Positions 34,666-44,238 of a DNA stretch of 64,000 bases are shown here, in pieces. The DNA is from Paenibacillus marchantiophytorum (GTDB lineage Bacteria; Bacillota; Bacilli; Paenibacillales; NBRC-103111), in contig NZ_BMHE01000001.1 of NCBI RefSeq assembly GCF_014640555.1, forward strand, positions 186,001 to 250,000, read 5' to 3'. The translations under genes were made by a program, and so were the position numbers. The notes beneath the pieces are model-generated. The model saw only the letters and a program-made list of their open reading frames with translations, ran no database searches and had not been told where the DNA came from. Positions within the stretch are counted from its first letter, which is position 1; each line of letters starts with the position of its first letter.

Positions 34666-35481
34666 CTACTGGATTCGTTCAATATGATCCATAACCAAGC
34701 TTGCTGTTTCTTCGACCGCACGATTTGAGACATCAAAAATTACACAACCGATTTTGCTCATAATTTTATCAGCAAAAGCCAGTTCTAATTTAATACGTTC
34801 TACATTCGCATAGGTTGCATTTTCTGCAAGTCCAAGTGTGCGCAGACGTTCCTGGCGGATCACATTCAATTTATCAGGATCAATGCGCAATCCAATGATC
34901 TTGTCTTTGGGCACGGTATAGATGGCAGCGGGCGGCTGCATTTCAGGGACTAACGGCACGTTGGCCACTTTGAACCTTTTGTGCGCAAGATACATAGATA
35001 GCGGCGTTTTCGAAGTTCGAGATACGCCTAATAGGATGATATCGGCCTTTTGAATCCCGCTAAAGTCTCGCCCGTCGTCATATTTGACTGCAAATTCAAC
35101 GGCTTCTACCTTTTTGAAATAATCCTCATCCAACGGATGAATCATGCCTGGTTGTCTGCGCGGTTCTTGTCGCAGTGCTTGCCCAAGCGTCGCAACGACA
35201 GGTCCCAAGAGATCGATATGCGGAATATCGTATTGTTGAGCCTTCGTTATCAGGTCGTCTCGCAGCTCTGGTATGACTAAGGTAAAGACAACAATACCGC
35301 CATGAATGCGAATCGCATTCACTACTTTATCAATACCCTCAAAATCATGGATAAATGGCGCTCTTACAATCTCCACCGGTGCAGGGTGAAACTGCATGGC
35401 AGCCGCGCGTACGACCGACTCTCCCGTCTCGCCAACAGAATCAGATACGACATAGACCCGAGTAGGTAATGGATGGTCCAT
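34666..35481 (-). CDS. yqfL: Pyruvate, phosphate dikinase regulatory protein family (PSRP, YqfL)
   Basis: 271 residues. ADP-dependent Ser/Thr kinase and Pi-dependent phosphorylase type; signature 'RVYVVSDSVGETGESVVRA' at the start and the P-loop 'ILLGVSRTSKTPLSMYLA' (about 150-167). In relatives it switches PpdK or PEP synthase; in Bacillus, YqfL also works with CcpN in gluconeogenic control. The ccpN gene and glyQS, which lie between recO and yqfL in B. subtilis, are missing here. Confidence 0.94.
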   Translation of the reverse strand: MDHPLPTRVYVVSDSVGETGESVVRAAAMQFHPAPVEIVRAPFIHDFEGIDKVVNAIRIHGGIVVFTLVIPELRDDLITKAQQYDIPHIDLLGPVVATLGQALRQEPRRQPGMIHPLDEDYFKKVEAVEFAVKYDDGRDFSGIQKADIILLGVSRTSKTPLSMYLAHKRFKVANVPLVPEMQPPAAIYTVPKDKIIGLRIDPDKLNVIRQERLRTLGLAENATYANVERIKLELAFADKIMSKIGCVIFDVSNRAVEETASLVMDHIERIQ

Positions 35482-35665
35482 CTTTCCTTAGCCCCTTTCA
35501 GCAGGGACGAGGCCCTGCATTGTCATTAGTATGTAACGGTTATGAGAACAGAACGAAAGCATAAAAAAACTCACCGATATGCGGGCAGCACAAGGGCGAG
35601 GTGTTTTCCACCACATCATAGCAGACGCAAAATCACATGTCAAATCAACACGTTGGCCGTAAATG
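35482..35665. other. recO-yqfL spacer
   Basis: 184 bp with no gene. A weak minus-strand hairpin may end the recO transcript: CACC (35601-35604 region) could pair with GGTG near 35573 before a run of seven T at 35564-35570, but the loop is long. No T-box or glycyl-tRNA synthetase fragment is visible. Confidence 0.45.
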
Positions 35666-36415
35666 CTATATATTATATTTCTCCATTTGTTCAATAAATC
35701 CTCTTGATTTCCATTGCACGCCAATATGTACATCCATATAAGCACGCATACAAGCTTTCAACTGGTTTTTCGTTTCATCCTTCACCTGAACCGCACCTAA
35801 TCTGCGCATATCCATCCTAGGAAATAACTTTAGTAGTTTGTACGTCCCTTCCCCTATAGGAAGCGCAACCGCATCTTTATAGCGGCAGCGTGTGCAGAGC
35901 GTCCCGCCCATGGCAGGGCTAAAACTAGCCATACCGGTTGTTTCTCCGCAGGATACACAGGCATCTGTCACAGGCAAATAGCCAGCCAACTCAAACATTT
36001 TCATTTCATACAGGTGAACGACAATTTGCATGTCCTTGCCTTCTTGAATAGCCATTAATCCTGCTTTGAGCTGTTCAAATATATAGGCGCTTCCTTCTTC
36101 GTCACCGAGCATCCGATCCGTCATTTCAACCAAATAGGATGCATGGGCAGACATATGAAGGTCTTCCCTCAAGGCATGATGGGCTTCAATAATCTCAGCG
36201 CTATTAAGCGAACCCATCTGACCTTTTTGTTTAAAAAAAACAAAATCGCCGTACGTAAAAAGCTGCGTGACGGCGGCATGTCTACTTTTCACTTTCTTCG
36301 CACCCCGAGCCATAACGCCAACCTTACCCAGCTCGGGGGTGAACAGACTAATGATCTTGTTCCCCTCTCCATAGTCCATACTACGGAGCACGATCCCCTG
36401 TACACTACGCAGCAA
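35666..36415 (-). CDS. recO: DNA repair protein RecO
   Basis: 249 residues. OB fold at the N-terminus ('VQGIVLRSMDYGEGNKIISL'), helical middle and a Cys4 zinc site 'CVSCGETTGM' ... 'LCTRCRYKDA'. RecO loads RecA on SSB-coated single-stranded DNA and anneals strands in recombinational repair. ATG start at 36413-36415. Confidence 0.96.
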   Translation of the reverse strand: MLRSVQGIVLRSMDYGEGNKIISLFTPELGKVGVMARGAKKVKSRHAAVTQLFTYGDFVFFKQKGQMGSLNSAEIIEAHHALREDLHMSAHASYLVEMTDRMLGDEEGSAYIFEQLKAGLMAIQEGKDMQIVVHLYEMKMFELAGYLPVTDACVSCGETTGMASFSPAMGGTLCTRCRYKDAVALPIGEGTYKLLKLFPRMDMRRLGAVQVKDETKNQLKACMRAYMDVHIGVQWKSRGFIEQMEKYNI

Positions 36416-36460
36416 ATGATTTCCCCCATGAAATGCCGCTCTGGACTTACGAACATTTAT

Positions 36461-36613
36461 TTACATATTCAGACCCTCGAGCGGCTCTTCGTTACTTTGA
36501 TCCTCTTCCTGCACTTCGGTATCCATTCCCGGCTCACCGGTTACTTGCTTGTACAGTAAGTAGGCGTCTACATCACCGGTCTTTGAAAAATACGTCCACG
36601 AAAAGTCTTTCAT
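36461..36613 (-). CDS. yqzL: YqzL-like small protein
   Basis: 50 residues, too short for standard ORF cut-offs: starts 'MKDFSWTYFSKTGDVDAYLL' and ends 'EEPLEGLNM'. The first 22 residues match the YqzL family in pattern (DFSW-x-x-F-x-x-TG-x-x-DAYLL), and the position between era and recO is the yqzL position of B. subtilis. The acidic tail is longer than usual. GGGGAGG lies 9 nt before the ATG; an ATG 9 nt upstream would leave no spacing. Role unknown. Confidence 0.85.
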   Translation of the reverse strand: MKDFSWTYFSKTGDVDAYLLYKQVTGEPGMDTEVQEEDQSNEEPLEGLNM

Positions 36614-36709
36614 GTTCAGCATCCTCCCCATCGAACGTGATGTTCATAGGATGTGCAGAGAATGCATCTCTATGCGATACAATAATTGGAACTCTTTAGG
36701 TAATTACAA

Positions 36710-37609
36710 TTAATCGTGACGGAACCCAAGATCACGCAGTACTCTATCTTGGTTTCTCCAGTCTTTCTTCACTTTGACCCAAAGTTCTAAGAAGGTTTTG
36801 GAACCAAGCAGCGTCTCAATGTCTCTACGCGCTTGTCTGCCGATCTCTTTGAGCAAGGCGCCTTGCTTCCCGATCACGATTCCTTTTTGGGAATCACGCT
36901 CAACAAAGATTACAGCCGAGATATGAACTACGCCATTAGGCTCGACACGCATATCTTCGATCTGAACAGCTATGGAGTGCGGAATTTCTTCCCGTGTCAT
37001 ATGCAAAATTTTCTCGCGCACAAGCTCCGCGCAGACGAACTGCTCCGGATGATCCGTAATCTGATCTGCTGGGTAGTATTGGGGCCCTTCCGGCAAATAG
37101 CGAATAATTTGTTCCAACAAAGTTGTCACGTTATTCCCTTTGAGCGCAGAGACCGGCACGATTTCAGCAAAATCATACAGATCCTTGTAATTCGTAATCA
37201 CAGCTAACAAAGCTTCAGGTTGCACCATGTCTATTTTGTTCAAAACCAGAATGACAGGCGTTTCAATCAGCTTTAACTGTTCGATAATATAACGGTCGCC
37301 ACCGCCAATGCCATCGACGACATCAACCAAGAACAGAACGGCATCCACTTCTCCAAGCGTACCATGAGCAACTTTACTCATATAATCGCCTAATTTGGAA
37401 GTCGGTTTATGAATACCAGGCGTGTCCAGGAACACGATCTGGCCGCTACCTGACGTATAGACACCATGGATTTTATTTCTGGTGGTTTGCGGTTTGTCGG
37501 ACATAATGGCAATCTTCTGCCCGATAATTTGATTCATAAGCGTTGATTTCCCTACGTTCGGACGTCCGATGATAGAGACGAATCCTGATTTAAATTCTTT
37601 TTTAGCCAC
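36710..37609 (-). CDS. era: GTPase Era
   Basis: 299 residues. G1 '[16 protein letters not shown]', G2 '[11 protein letters not shown]', G3 '[10 protein letters not shown]', G4 'LNKIDM', G5 'VSALKG', then a C-terminal KH domain ('[20 protein letters not shown]'). It binds 16S rRNA near the 3' end and acts in 30S assembly. GTG start 37607-37609 with GGAGG 10 nt upstream, inside the end of cdd. Confidence 0.98.
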   Translation of the reverse strand: MAKKEFKSGFVSIIGRPNVGKSTLMNQIIGQKIAIMSDKPQTTRNKIHGVYTSGSGQIVFLDTPGIHKPTSKLGDYMSKVAHGTLGEVDAVLFLVDVVDGIGGGDRYIIEQLKLIETPVILVLNKIDMVQPEALLAVITNYKDLYDFAEIVPVSALKGNNVTTLLEQIIRYLPEGPQYYPADQITDHPEQFVCAELVREKILHMTREEIPHSIAVQIEDMRVEPNGVVHISAVIFVERDSQKGIVIGKQGALLKEIGRQARRDIETLLGSKTFLELWVKVKKDWRNQDRVLRDLGFRHD

Positions 37610-37615
37610 TTCTAG

Positions 37616-38029
37616 TTATCCTCCATTTGCGTGCAAATCTTTCGTTGTAAAAGCGCCCGGCAATAAAGCGGACACGGTTGTTTCTGCGAAATCCCCTTGG
37701 AGACTGCCCAAATATACCGGCATATCCGGCGAACAGAGCTCAACAAGCACCTGACGGCATACGCCGCAAGGAGAAATCGGCCCATCTGTGTCTCCCATCA
37801 CGGCGATGGCTTGGAATGAACCCGCTTTGTGTCCATCGGCAATAGCCCGAAACATCGCCGTGCGCTCTGCGCAATTCGTTGGTCCATATGCCGCATTCTC
37901 CACATTGCAACCATAATGTACATGACCGTCTGCATCTAGCAGCGCGGCACCTACCTGAAAATTCGAATAAGGGGTATATGCGCGTTTCATTGCTTCTTTA
38001 GCATGTTGAATAAGTTCTTTAGGGTCCAT
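37616..38029 (-). CDS. cdd: Cytidine deaminase
   Basis: 137 residues. Zinc-dependent deaminase of cytidine and deoxycytidine for pyrimidine salvage. Zinc and catalytic motifs 'NCAERTAMFRA' and 'PCGVCRQVL' are intact; substrate residues in 'NVENAAYGPT'. The start is placed at ATG 38029 ('MDPKELIQHAKEAMKRAYTP') with AGAAGG 9 nt upstream; the frame runs to 38050 without a site. Confidence 0.96.
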   Translation of the reverse strand: MDPKELIQHAKEAMKRAYTPYSNFQVGAALLDADGHVHYGCNVENAAYGPTNCAERTAMFRAIADGHKAGSFQAIAVMGDTDGPISPCGVCRQVLVELCSPDMPVYLGSLQGDFAETTVSALLPGAFTTKDLHANGG

Positions 38030-38061
38030 CGAAGACAGCCTTCTCTCCACATATAATAAGG

Positions 38062-38766
38062 TTATAGCATGTTTAGGCAGGAAAAAGCGAGGATTGTTAC
38101 AGCGACACCAATTAATGCCCCCAGAAAGAGGGCAGGAAAAGGTCGCGTCTTCTTATCATATAGCATGATAAAAATAATGACAGCCATCGTATACGCAAGC
38201 AAAGCTACGATGGTTTGTGAGACGAAAATAGCCATTACCGTCGCAATGGCAAAAGCAATAGCCGTCAACAGGCTTGGTCGAACCAGCTTCCCCTTGTCTG
38301 AGAACCGGGTTTCAATGACGATGACGGTCAAAATAACGAGAGCAAGCAGCACCCAAATCGTACCTGCAGAAATTTGGGTTTCGTTTAACCTGGATCTACG
38401 CAGCAGGAGATCGATTGGTTCATAGAACACAATCATGCCAACAATGACGGCAAATCCTGCGGACACCAAGACAGACGCCGCGGCGACGTCCTTCGCTATT
38501 TTGGCTAACGGATGGCGGTCTGGCATCGCCAAATCCACCGTTTTTTCCACAGCCGTATTAATTAGTTCCGTCACGATCATTAATGTAACCGCTAATAATA
38601 TGAACAGAATATCCGTTTTGGGCAATTGAAAAAAAAGGGCTGCCAGTAAAACAAGAAAAGCAACGCAAAAATGGAACTTCATATTGCGTTGCGTATCCAG
38701 AGCATATTTGATTCCTTCGTAGGCGTACCTGAAGCTTCTGCGCCATTTACGGAAGCCGTCGTTCAT
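38062..38766 (-). CDS. dgkA: Undecaprenol/diacylglycerol kinase DgkA with extra C-terminal membrane domain
   Basis: 234 residues. The first ~120 are a complete DgkA-type kinase with three helices and motifs 'RNMKFHFCVAFLV', 'LINTAVEKTVDLAM' and 'HPLAKIAKDVAAASVL'. In Gram-positives this enzyme phosphorylates undecaprenol for the cell-wall lipid carrier. Residues ~125-234 add four more hydrophobic helices ('IWVLLALVILTVIVIETRF' and others), not present in the ~123-residue B. subtilis enzyme. Overlaps ybeY by one base (38766). Confidence 0.92.
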   Translation of the reverse strand: MNDGFRKWRRSFRYAYEGIKYALDTQRNMKFHFCVAFLVLLAALFFQLPKTDILFILLAVTLMIVTELINTAVEKTVDLAMPDRHPLAKIAKDVAAASVLVSAGFAVIVGMIVFYEPIDLLLRRSRLNETQISAGTIWVLLALVILTVIVIETRFSDKGKLVRPSLLTAIAFAIATVMAIFVSQTIVALLAYTMAVIIFIMLYDKKTRPFPALFLGALIGVAVTILAFSCLNML

Positions 38767-39299
38767 TAGCGTGTCAAACCTGCCTTCAGCAAAATATCCT
38801 CCTGCTTAGCAAACATGACTTTCTCTTCTTCCTCACTTTGATGGTCGTAGCCGATCAAATGCAGGAAGCCGTGAACGAACAGAAATCCAAGCTCTCGCTC
38901 CACAGAATGACCATACTCTTCCGCTTGCGCGATCGCGCGTGGAACCGAAATAATAATATCGCCAAGCGGCTCAATGAAGGATTCCGACACCATCTCATCG
39001 TCCTCCAACCCTTCGGTATCCGCACCCTCATCCTCATAGTTAATCTGAATTTCATCCTCACCGAACTCACTCATCGCGAAGGAAAGCACATCCGTAGGCT
39101 TGTCTAAGTCGCGGTATTGCTTGTTCAGCTCTTGTATCGCTTGATCATCAACAAAAGTTAATGCTACTTCTCCAGCCGCGATGCCTTCAAGCTCACCTGC
39201 CAAACGCAGCAGTTCTTCCACTTTCTCGATAAAAGCAGGCGTGATTTCTTTCACTTCCTGCTCACTGCTCCACTCTAGCGTCAAATCTAAGCTTGCCAT
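38766..39299 (-). CDS. ybeY: Endoribonuclease YbeY
   Basis: 177 residues. Zinc metal-binding motif H-x3-H-x5-H in 'VHGFLHLIGYDH', preceded by 'LDKPTDVLSFAM'. It takes part in 16S rRNA 3'-end maturation and ribosome quality control. It has an acidic insert ('NYEDEGADTEGLEDDEMVSE', about 95-115), longer than in most relatives. Confidence 0.95.
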   Translation of the reverse strand: MASLDLTLEWSSEQEVKEITPAFIEKVEELLRLAGELEGIAAGEVALTFVDDQAIQELNKQYRDLDKPTDVLSFAMSEFGEDEIQINYEDEGADTEGLEDDEMVSESFIEPLGDIIISVPRAIAQAEEYGHSVERELGFLFVHGFLHLIGYDHQSEEEEKVMFAKQEDILLKAGLTR

Positions 39300-39331
39300 T
39301 CCTGTTGTCCCCCTTTGTGAGCTTCTTATCT

Positions 39332-41572
39332 TTATGTTCCTGATTTCTTGGGCGCCAGTTCACTTGGATATTCGATCCGAGAATGAAAAATGCCTAACAA
39401 GGTTTCATTTAATGTCTTCGCGATCTTATCGAGTTCTTTGAGTGTAATATCACATTCATTGAACTGACCGTCATCCAAACGGGATTTGATAATCTTGTGC
39501 ACCATGGAGTCAATTTGTTCAAGCGTTGGGTTGCGGAGCGAACGAACAGCTGCCTCAACACTATCCGCAATGCCAACGATAGCGGCTTCCTTGGATTGGG
39601 CCTTGGGCCCCGGATAGCGGAAATCCTCTTCGCGGATCTCCTTGTCGCTGCCTTCTTCCTCCGCTTGCTTCATCGCTTTATGATAAAAATAATGGAGCAA
39701 GGTTGTCCCATGGTGCTGCTCGGCGATATCCCGAATCGGTTTCGGCATTTTGTAATCCTTCAGCATTTCTACCCCATCCCGCGGATGGGCAATGATGATG
39801 GATTTGCTCAAATTCGGATCGATACGGTCATGCGGATTCTCTATATTCGTTTGATTTTCGATGAAATAGCTTGGTCGCTTCGTCTTGCCGATATCGTGAT
39901 AGTACGATCCTACACGGCACAGCAGCCCATCCGCTCCAATAGACTCGGCAGCAGCTTCCGATAAATTCCCCACCATAACACTGTGATGATACGTGCCAGG
40001 CGTCTCTGTCAAAAGCTTGCGCAGCAGCGGATGATTCGGATTGGAAAGCTCCACCAGTTTAAGCGGTGACAGAATGCCGAAAGCAACCTCAAAAAAGGGC
40101 AGCAAACCGATAACAAACACGACGGTAAGCAATCCTCCTGCAGCTGCGAATGACAGCGATATCAAGGCTTCCTTCTGTTGAAAGTGATCTTCCATCAGCA
40201 GCATGGAAGTAATCGTGAGCATCGAGAAGAAAGCTATCATAAGACCAGCCTTCAATATCGTAGCACGTTGACTGGCCCTTTGAATCGTGAATACAGCGCT
40301 AAAGCATATGACTAAGCTGACTAGTCCGTAACGGAAATCAAAGAGCAATGTATGCTCCGTATTGAAAATGATGCTTGCCATCAAAGAGAATAGCACCGAA
40401 GAAACAAAAGCAAGCGGCGCATCAAGCAGGATCGCAATTAAGATGGTGCCCAAAGCTGTAGGAGCCAAGTAACCAATATACGGATAATCCAGATTTTGAA
40501 CAAGAGAAATAATCTTCATACTGATAACATTGATGAGAAAAATAAGAATCAGCATAACCAGTTGAGAGTTGTTGTATTTAATCGGCAGTGAGCTCTGTTT
40601 GACAAACATAAACACTACCAAAGACAACAAGGCCGCAAGTATACTCAACCCGAACTGAGGCAAATAATTGGCTTTATCCTTCAATAATTCCAACTTGTCC
40701 AGTCTGGCGTAAATCTCTTCTGTGATCATATCTCCGACTTTGACCAGCACATCATTTTTGTTGATGTAGACCGGCTTGACGTTCTCGCGCGCTTGACCTT
40801 TCGCATCATCCGTCCCTTTTTGATCAAAAAATTTATTCGGCGTGATAACGACTCTCGCGATTTCCGTCACCATTTCACGCGAAGTATTTTTGGTCAGGTT
40901 GGATGTGTTGACGAGCTCGGCTACTTTGGCTCTCACCGTTTGCGCGTCCAAAATTTGGTCATTCATCAATTTCGCGACAATATCCTTCGTCACCGGACGC
41001 ATAGCGGCCAAATCTTCTTTGGTCATCCGCGGCAGCTTAAAATAGGACTCTTCAGGGAGCTGATATTGCTGCTCGGCAAGAGCTGTTTGAATTTGCTCAA
41101 GCAACGGGACATTGTATTGACCGCTAGCGCGCAGCGATTTGATCGAATCATTCTCCAAGTCACTGATAAGCTGAGGGATCACACGACGATAAATGCTGAC
41201 CTTGTCATCGAATTTGACTTCTTCATCCGCATTGATTTGCAATAATTTATCATAAATGGCATCAATCAGCGTATCATTCTTGAGATTGACAATTCGATAC
41301 ACAGGCTGTACACGCTTGGCCGCGTCTTCTTTAGCCTGCTCTGTCGCAATTGCGTTCTCAATTTGTCTGGGCGCATAGATCGTCTTTTCACTGGTTGTTC
41401 CGAGTACAATATCATATACCTGCGGTACAAGCTTGGCATATAGAGACACATAGAAGCCGAAAGCCAGCAAAAGAAACAACAGTACCCGAATACCAGTACT
41501 GTATTTCCATCCGCTTAACTGGTAATGAAATTTGCCTTTCATTTGCACTTCATTTTTCATCACGGAGGTCAT
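39332..41572 (-). CDS. pgpH: 7TM-HD family cyclic-di-AMP phosphodiesterase-like protein PgpH
   Basis: 746 residues. One N-terminal helix, a ~270-residue extracellular 7TMR-HDED domain, seven membrane helices (about 300-510) and a cytosolic HD domain 'TPGTYHHSVMVGNLSEAAAE' ... 'YYHDIGKTKRPSYF' ... 'IIAHPRDGVEML'. PgpH-type proteins degrade c-di-AMP to pApA. The start may be ATG 41572 or ATG 41560 four codons on; the ribosome binding site AGAGAGG sits ambiguously close to the first. Confidence 0.95.
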   Translation of the reverse strand: MTSVMKNEVQMKGKFHYQLSGWKYSTGIRVLLFLLLAFGFYVSLYAKLVPQVYDIVLGTTSEKTIYAPRQIENAIATEQAKEDAAKRVQPVYRIVNLKNDTLIDAIYDKLLQINADEEVKFDDKVSIYRRVIPQLISDLENDSIKSLRASGQYNVPLLEQIQTALAEQQYQLPEESYFKLPRMTKEDLAAMRPVTKDIVAKLMNDQILDAQTVRAKVAELVNTSNLTKNTSREMVTEIARVVITPNKFFDQKGTDDAKGQARENVKPVYINKNDVLVKVGDMITEEIYARLDKLELLKDKANYLPQFGLSILAALLSLVVFMFVKQSSLPIKYNNSQLVMLILIFLINVISMKIISLVQNLDYPYIGYLAPTALGTILIAILLDAPLAFVSSVLFSLMASIIFNTEHTLLFDFRYGLVSLVICFSAVFTIQRASQRATILKAGLMIAFFSMLTITSMLLMEDHFQQKEALISLSFAAAGGLLTVVFVIGLLPFFEVAFGILSPLKLVELSNPNHPLLRKLLTETPGTYHHSVMVGNLSEAAAESIGADGLLCRVGSYYHDIGKTKRPSYFIENQTNIENPHDRIDPNLSKSIIIAHPRDGVEMLKDYKMPKPIRDIAEQHHGTTLLHYFYHKAMKQAEEEGSDKEIREEDFRYPGPKAQSKEAAIVGIADSVEAAVRSLRNPTLEQIDSMVHKIIKSRLDDGQFNECDITLKELDKIAKTLNETLLGIFHSRIEYPSELAPKKSGT

Positions 41573-41600
41573 TCCTCTCTACCTAACAACCCGCCAACAA

Positions 41601-42566
41601 TCACTTTTCGTTCTCGGCATTATAGGCAACAATGATTTTCTGAACGAGCGAATGCCGAACAACGTCCTGCTCATCGAAATAAATAAAGCCTAACTCCTCA
41701 ATCCCGCTTAGAATCCGGTTGGCCTCAACCAGACCCGACGATTTCCCGCGCGGCAAATCAATTTGCGTGACGTCTCCGGTAATCACCATTTTGGATCCGA
41801 AGCCAAGTCGTGTCAGAAACATTTTCATCTGTTCAGGTGTTGTGTTCTGGGCTTCATCCAAAATAATAAAGGAATCGTCCAACGTTCTGCCTCGCATATA
41901 AGCGAGCGGAGCAATCTCTATCAGGCCTCGCTCTAGGGATTTAGCTACTTGTTCAGGACCTAGCACATCATTAAGAGCATCATACAATGGGCGTAAATAG
42001 GGGTCAACTTTTTCCTGGAGATCTCCCGGCAGGAAGCCAAGGCTCTCTCCCGCTTCGACGGCTGGCCTCGTTAACACGATTCTCTTGACGGCGCCTTCTT
42101 TCAATCGCGTAACAGCCAGGACAACAGCCAGATAGGTTTTCCCTGTCCCCGCTGGGCCGATACCGAAGACGATATCCTTCTTCTTGATCGTTTCTACATA
42201 TTTGCGCTGTCCAATCGTTTTGACACGAATTGGTTTCCCTTTATGTGTCGATGTAATTTCGCCTTTGAATAAATCCAGCAATTGATCGGCTTTCATCTGT
42301 TTGGCGAGCTCGACAGCATAGAGGACATCCCGCTCTGTCAAGGTGTAATTATTCCTTATGAGCTGGAGCAGAACTTCAAAAAGCTGCTGAAGTGAGTTTA
42401 CTTCCGCAGCTGCACCTTGTATCGTTATTTCAGCTTCACGCGTAAAGATCTGTGCAGGAATTTCCGCTTCGATGACATGCAGGAACTTGTCCTGAGGACC
42501 GAACAGGGCTAGTCCCTCAGCCGGATTTTTCAATGTAAGTTTGACTGACTGCGCATTTTCTACCAA
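41601..42566 (-). CDS. phoH: PhoH-family ATPase
   Basis: 321 residues. P-loop 'FGIGPAGTGKTYLAVVLAV', 'TRPAVEAGESLGFLPGDLQE', Walker B 'FIILDEAQNTTPEQMKMFLT' and 'MVITGDVTQIDLP'. RNA helicase-like ATPase, functionally tied to YbeY in many genomes. TTG start 42564-42566, four bases after a GAGG in the end of yqfD. Confidence 0.95.
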   Translation of the reverse strand: MVENAQSVKLTLKNPAEGLALFGPQDKFLHVIEAEIPAQIFTREAEITIQGAAAEVNSLQQLFEVLLQLIRNNYTLTERDVLYAVELAKQMKADQLLDLFKGEITSTHKGKPIRVKTIGQRKYVETIKKKDIVFGIGPAGTGKTYLAVVLAVTRLKEGAVKRIVLTRPAVEAGESLGFLPGDLQEKVDPYLRPLYDALNDVLGPEQVAKSLERGLIEIAPLAYMRGRTLDDSFIILDEAQNTTPEQMKMFLTRLGFGSKMVITGDVTQIDLPRGKSSGLVEANRILSGIEELGFIYFDEQDVVRHSLVQKIIVAYNAENEK

Positions 42567-42572
42567 CAGGCC

Positions 42573-43766
42573 TCATTCTCCTCGTATCACAATTGGTTGT
42601 TCTTCGGCGATATTTTCTTCGACTTCAAAATGAACGTCTATATAAATTTTACCATTCTCTGTTTTTTCATGCAAAATTTTTTCACCTACGAGTCTAGCAT
42701 CCGCTCCTGAAGCTGCGAGTAATTTGGCTCTAGCCTGCTCCAAGCCTGACTTTCTGGCATTGGCTGCCTCAATCGGTTCTTCTACGAGATTCATTTCCAT
42801 AACCTTCTCATGCAACCAGCCTACCGGCAAGGCCCAAGATCGCCAAGCGATCGTCTTCCTTTCCGGAATCGTTTCGAAGTGCTCAAACCTCATCTTCCCG
42901 TAACCGCTTAGCTGCAGGGCTCGCGTACCCCATACGAGATAATTGCGGTTCGCAGTCTCTCCTGTGTAGACTTTATATGTTTTCGTAAGAGGCGCTTCAA
43001 TTCGGGAGGTATACCAGACCACTCCTTTTACTTTTCCCTCCGCGACAACAACTTGATTGTTCTGCTCGTCGCCAATCGTGCCCGAGATCAGCACGTCCCC
43101 TTTTCTAACATACGTATTCGGCTTTACCAGCGGTTTTCCTTTATCCGAAATAATCTCCGTTACCAATGCATTTTTGGATGCGACCAAGTTTCTTGGGTTC
43201 ATCAATTTGCGGGGATCGGGAATCGTCGCCTCCACTACTTTTATTGTAACATGAGTACCGCGAATTTCCACGCCCACCCAAGCTGTGCTCGGCAGCAAAC
43301 TTTGAATATCGCGCGATAGCTCCTCTGTTTTTTTCAATTTTAGCTTCCACTGGAACAGATGAATACCTTGCTTGGAGGCAGCTTCAAGAATTTGCGCATC
43401 CGTAATGCGGTCATTCCCTTCCACGCTAATTTGCCATACAAAGGATGTCAACACATAGATGCCAATGATAAAAGCAGCCATGCCTCCGAAAAAAAACTTT
43501 CTCCGCCCCAATCTCTCCATAAAAAAAGGAAGCCCGTACCGTTCCAGTACATGCATCCTGCAGCCTGTCCGTTTCAGCAGCGGCTTAAGCCGAAAGAAAT
43601 CTTTTATAAGTATATTGCACTCCAGCTTTCCTTCCGGTGTCGCTTGAATATCCCATATGGAGAAGCCCTTCTCCATCATGGGATTAATGAGCCTCTCACA
43701 CTCGCTGCCTCGTATTTGAATGCGCACATACCCTCGCAAACGGGTTATGAACATGGATTGTTTCAT
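42573..43766 (-). CDS. yqfD: Sporulation protein YqfD
   Basis: 397 residues. One membrane helix 'FFFGGMAAFIIGIYVLTSFV' (about 90-110) with a cytosolic N-terminal part and a large outer part ('VEGNDRITDAQILEAASKQG', 'YVRKGDVLISGTIGDE'). The YqfD family belongs to the SigE regulon in Bacillus and is needed for stage IV of sporulation. Pairs with yqfC upstream; 6 bp separate it from phoH. Confidence 0.93.
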   Translation of the reverse strand: MKQSMFITRLRGYVRIQIRGSECERLINPMMEKGFSIWDIQATPEGKLECNILIKDFFRLKPLLKRTGCRMHVLERYGLPFFMERLGRRKFFFGGMAAFIIGIYVLTSFVWQISVEGNDRITDAQILEAASKQGIHLFQWKLKLKKTEELSRDIQSLLPSTAWVGVEIRGTHVTIKVVEATIPDPRKLMNPRNLVASKNALVTEIISDKGKPLVKPNTYVRKGDVLISGTIGDEQNNQVVVAEGKVKGVVWYTSRIEAPLTKTYKVYTGETANRNYLVWGTRALQLSGYGKMRFEHFETIPERKTIAWRSWALPVGWLHEKVMEMNLVEEPIEAANARKSGLEQARAKLLAASGADARLVGEKILHEKTENGKIYIDVHFEVEENIAEEQPIVIRGE

Positions 43767-43803
43767 AACTCAGCCTCCTGTGTTCTTGTCTCTTATTGTT
43801 CAT

Positions 43804-44082
43804 CTATGGCACATACTTCACATTGTCGATCCAGCCTTCAATAAAAACTTCCTCAGAGAGAATAGCTCGAATAACCAAGTCTTTCCCAAACACTTCTAAC
43901 GTCCCCTTCGTTAGTTCAAGCTTCAGATTCTCACTTGAAAAATGAAGCACGCCCCTGTGATTCTCAACATAAAGCTGTACGTTGCCGATCATCGTAATTC
44001 GCGGCAAGTCCTGTACCACATCCTGGGGAAGATCGAGGATTTTGGCCGTGAACTGGTTCCATTTGCGGGTCAAGCGACGCAT
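43804..44082 (-). CDS. yqfC: Sporulation protein YqfC
   Basis: 92 residues, YabP/YqfC family: 'KILDLPQDVVQDLPRITMIG' and 'VYVENHRGVLHFSSE'-like region followed by 'LEVFGKDLVIRAILSEEVFI'. A small SigE-dependent protein of unknown mechanism, encoded directly before yqfD. Confidence 0.93.
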   Translation of the reverse strand: MRRLTRKWNQFTAKILDLPQDVVQDLPRITMIGNVQLYVENHRGVLHFSSENLKLELTKGTLEVFGKDLVIRAILSEEVFIEGWIDNVKYVP

Positions 44083-44194
44083 AGCTGGGCAGTACCCCCT
44101 CTAACTAGATGATCATGACGACAGATGAAGTGCATAGACTTTCTACCAAATTATGCGGGCATGGCTGATTTTATGTGAAAAACCTGCAAAGCAA

Positions 44195-44228
44195 AGAACG
44201 CCCCCTCGATGTCTCGAGAAGGCGTTCT
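44195..44228 (-). terminator. Terminator after the floA operon
   Basis: AGAACGCC 44195-44202 pairs with GGCGTTCT 44221-44228, with an inner CTCGA/TCGAG stem; the minus-strand tail TTTGCTTTG is short of T, so efficiency is uncertain. Confidence 0.65.
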
Positions 44229-44238
44229 GTAAGGACTT

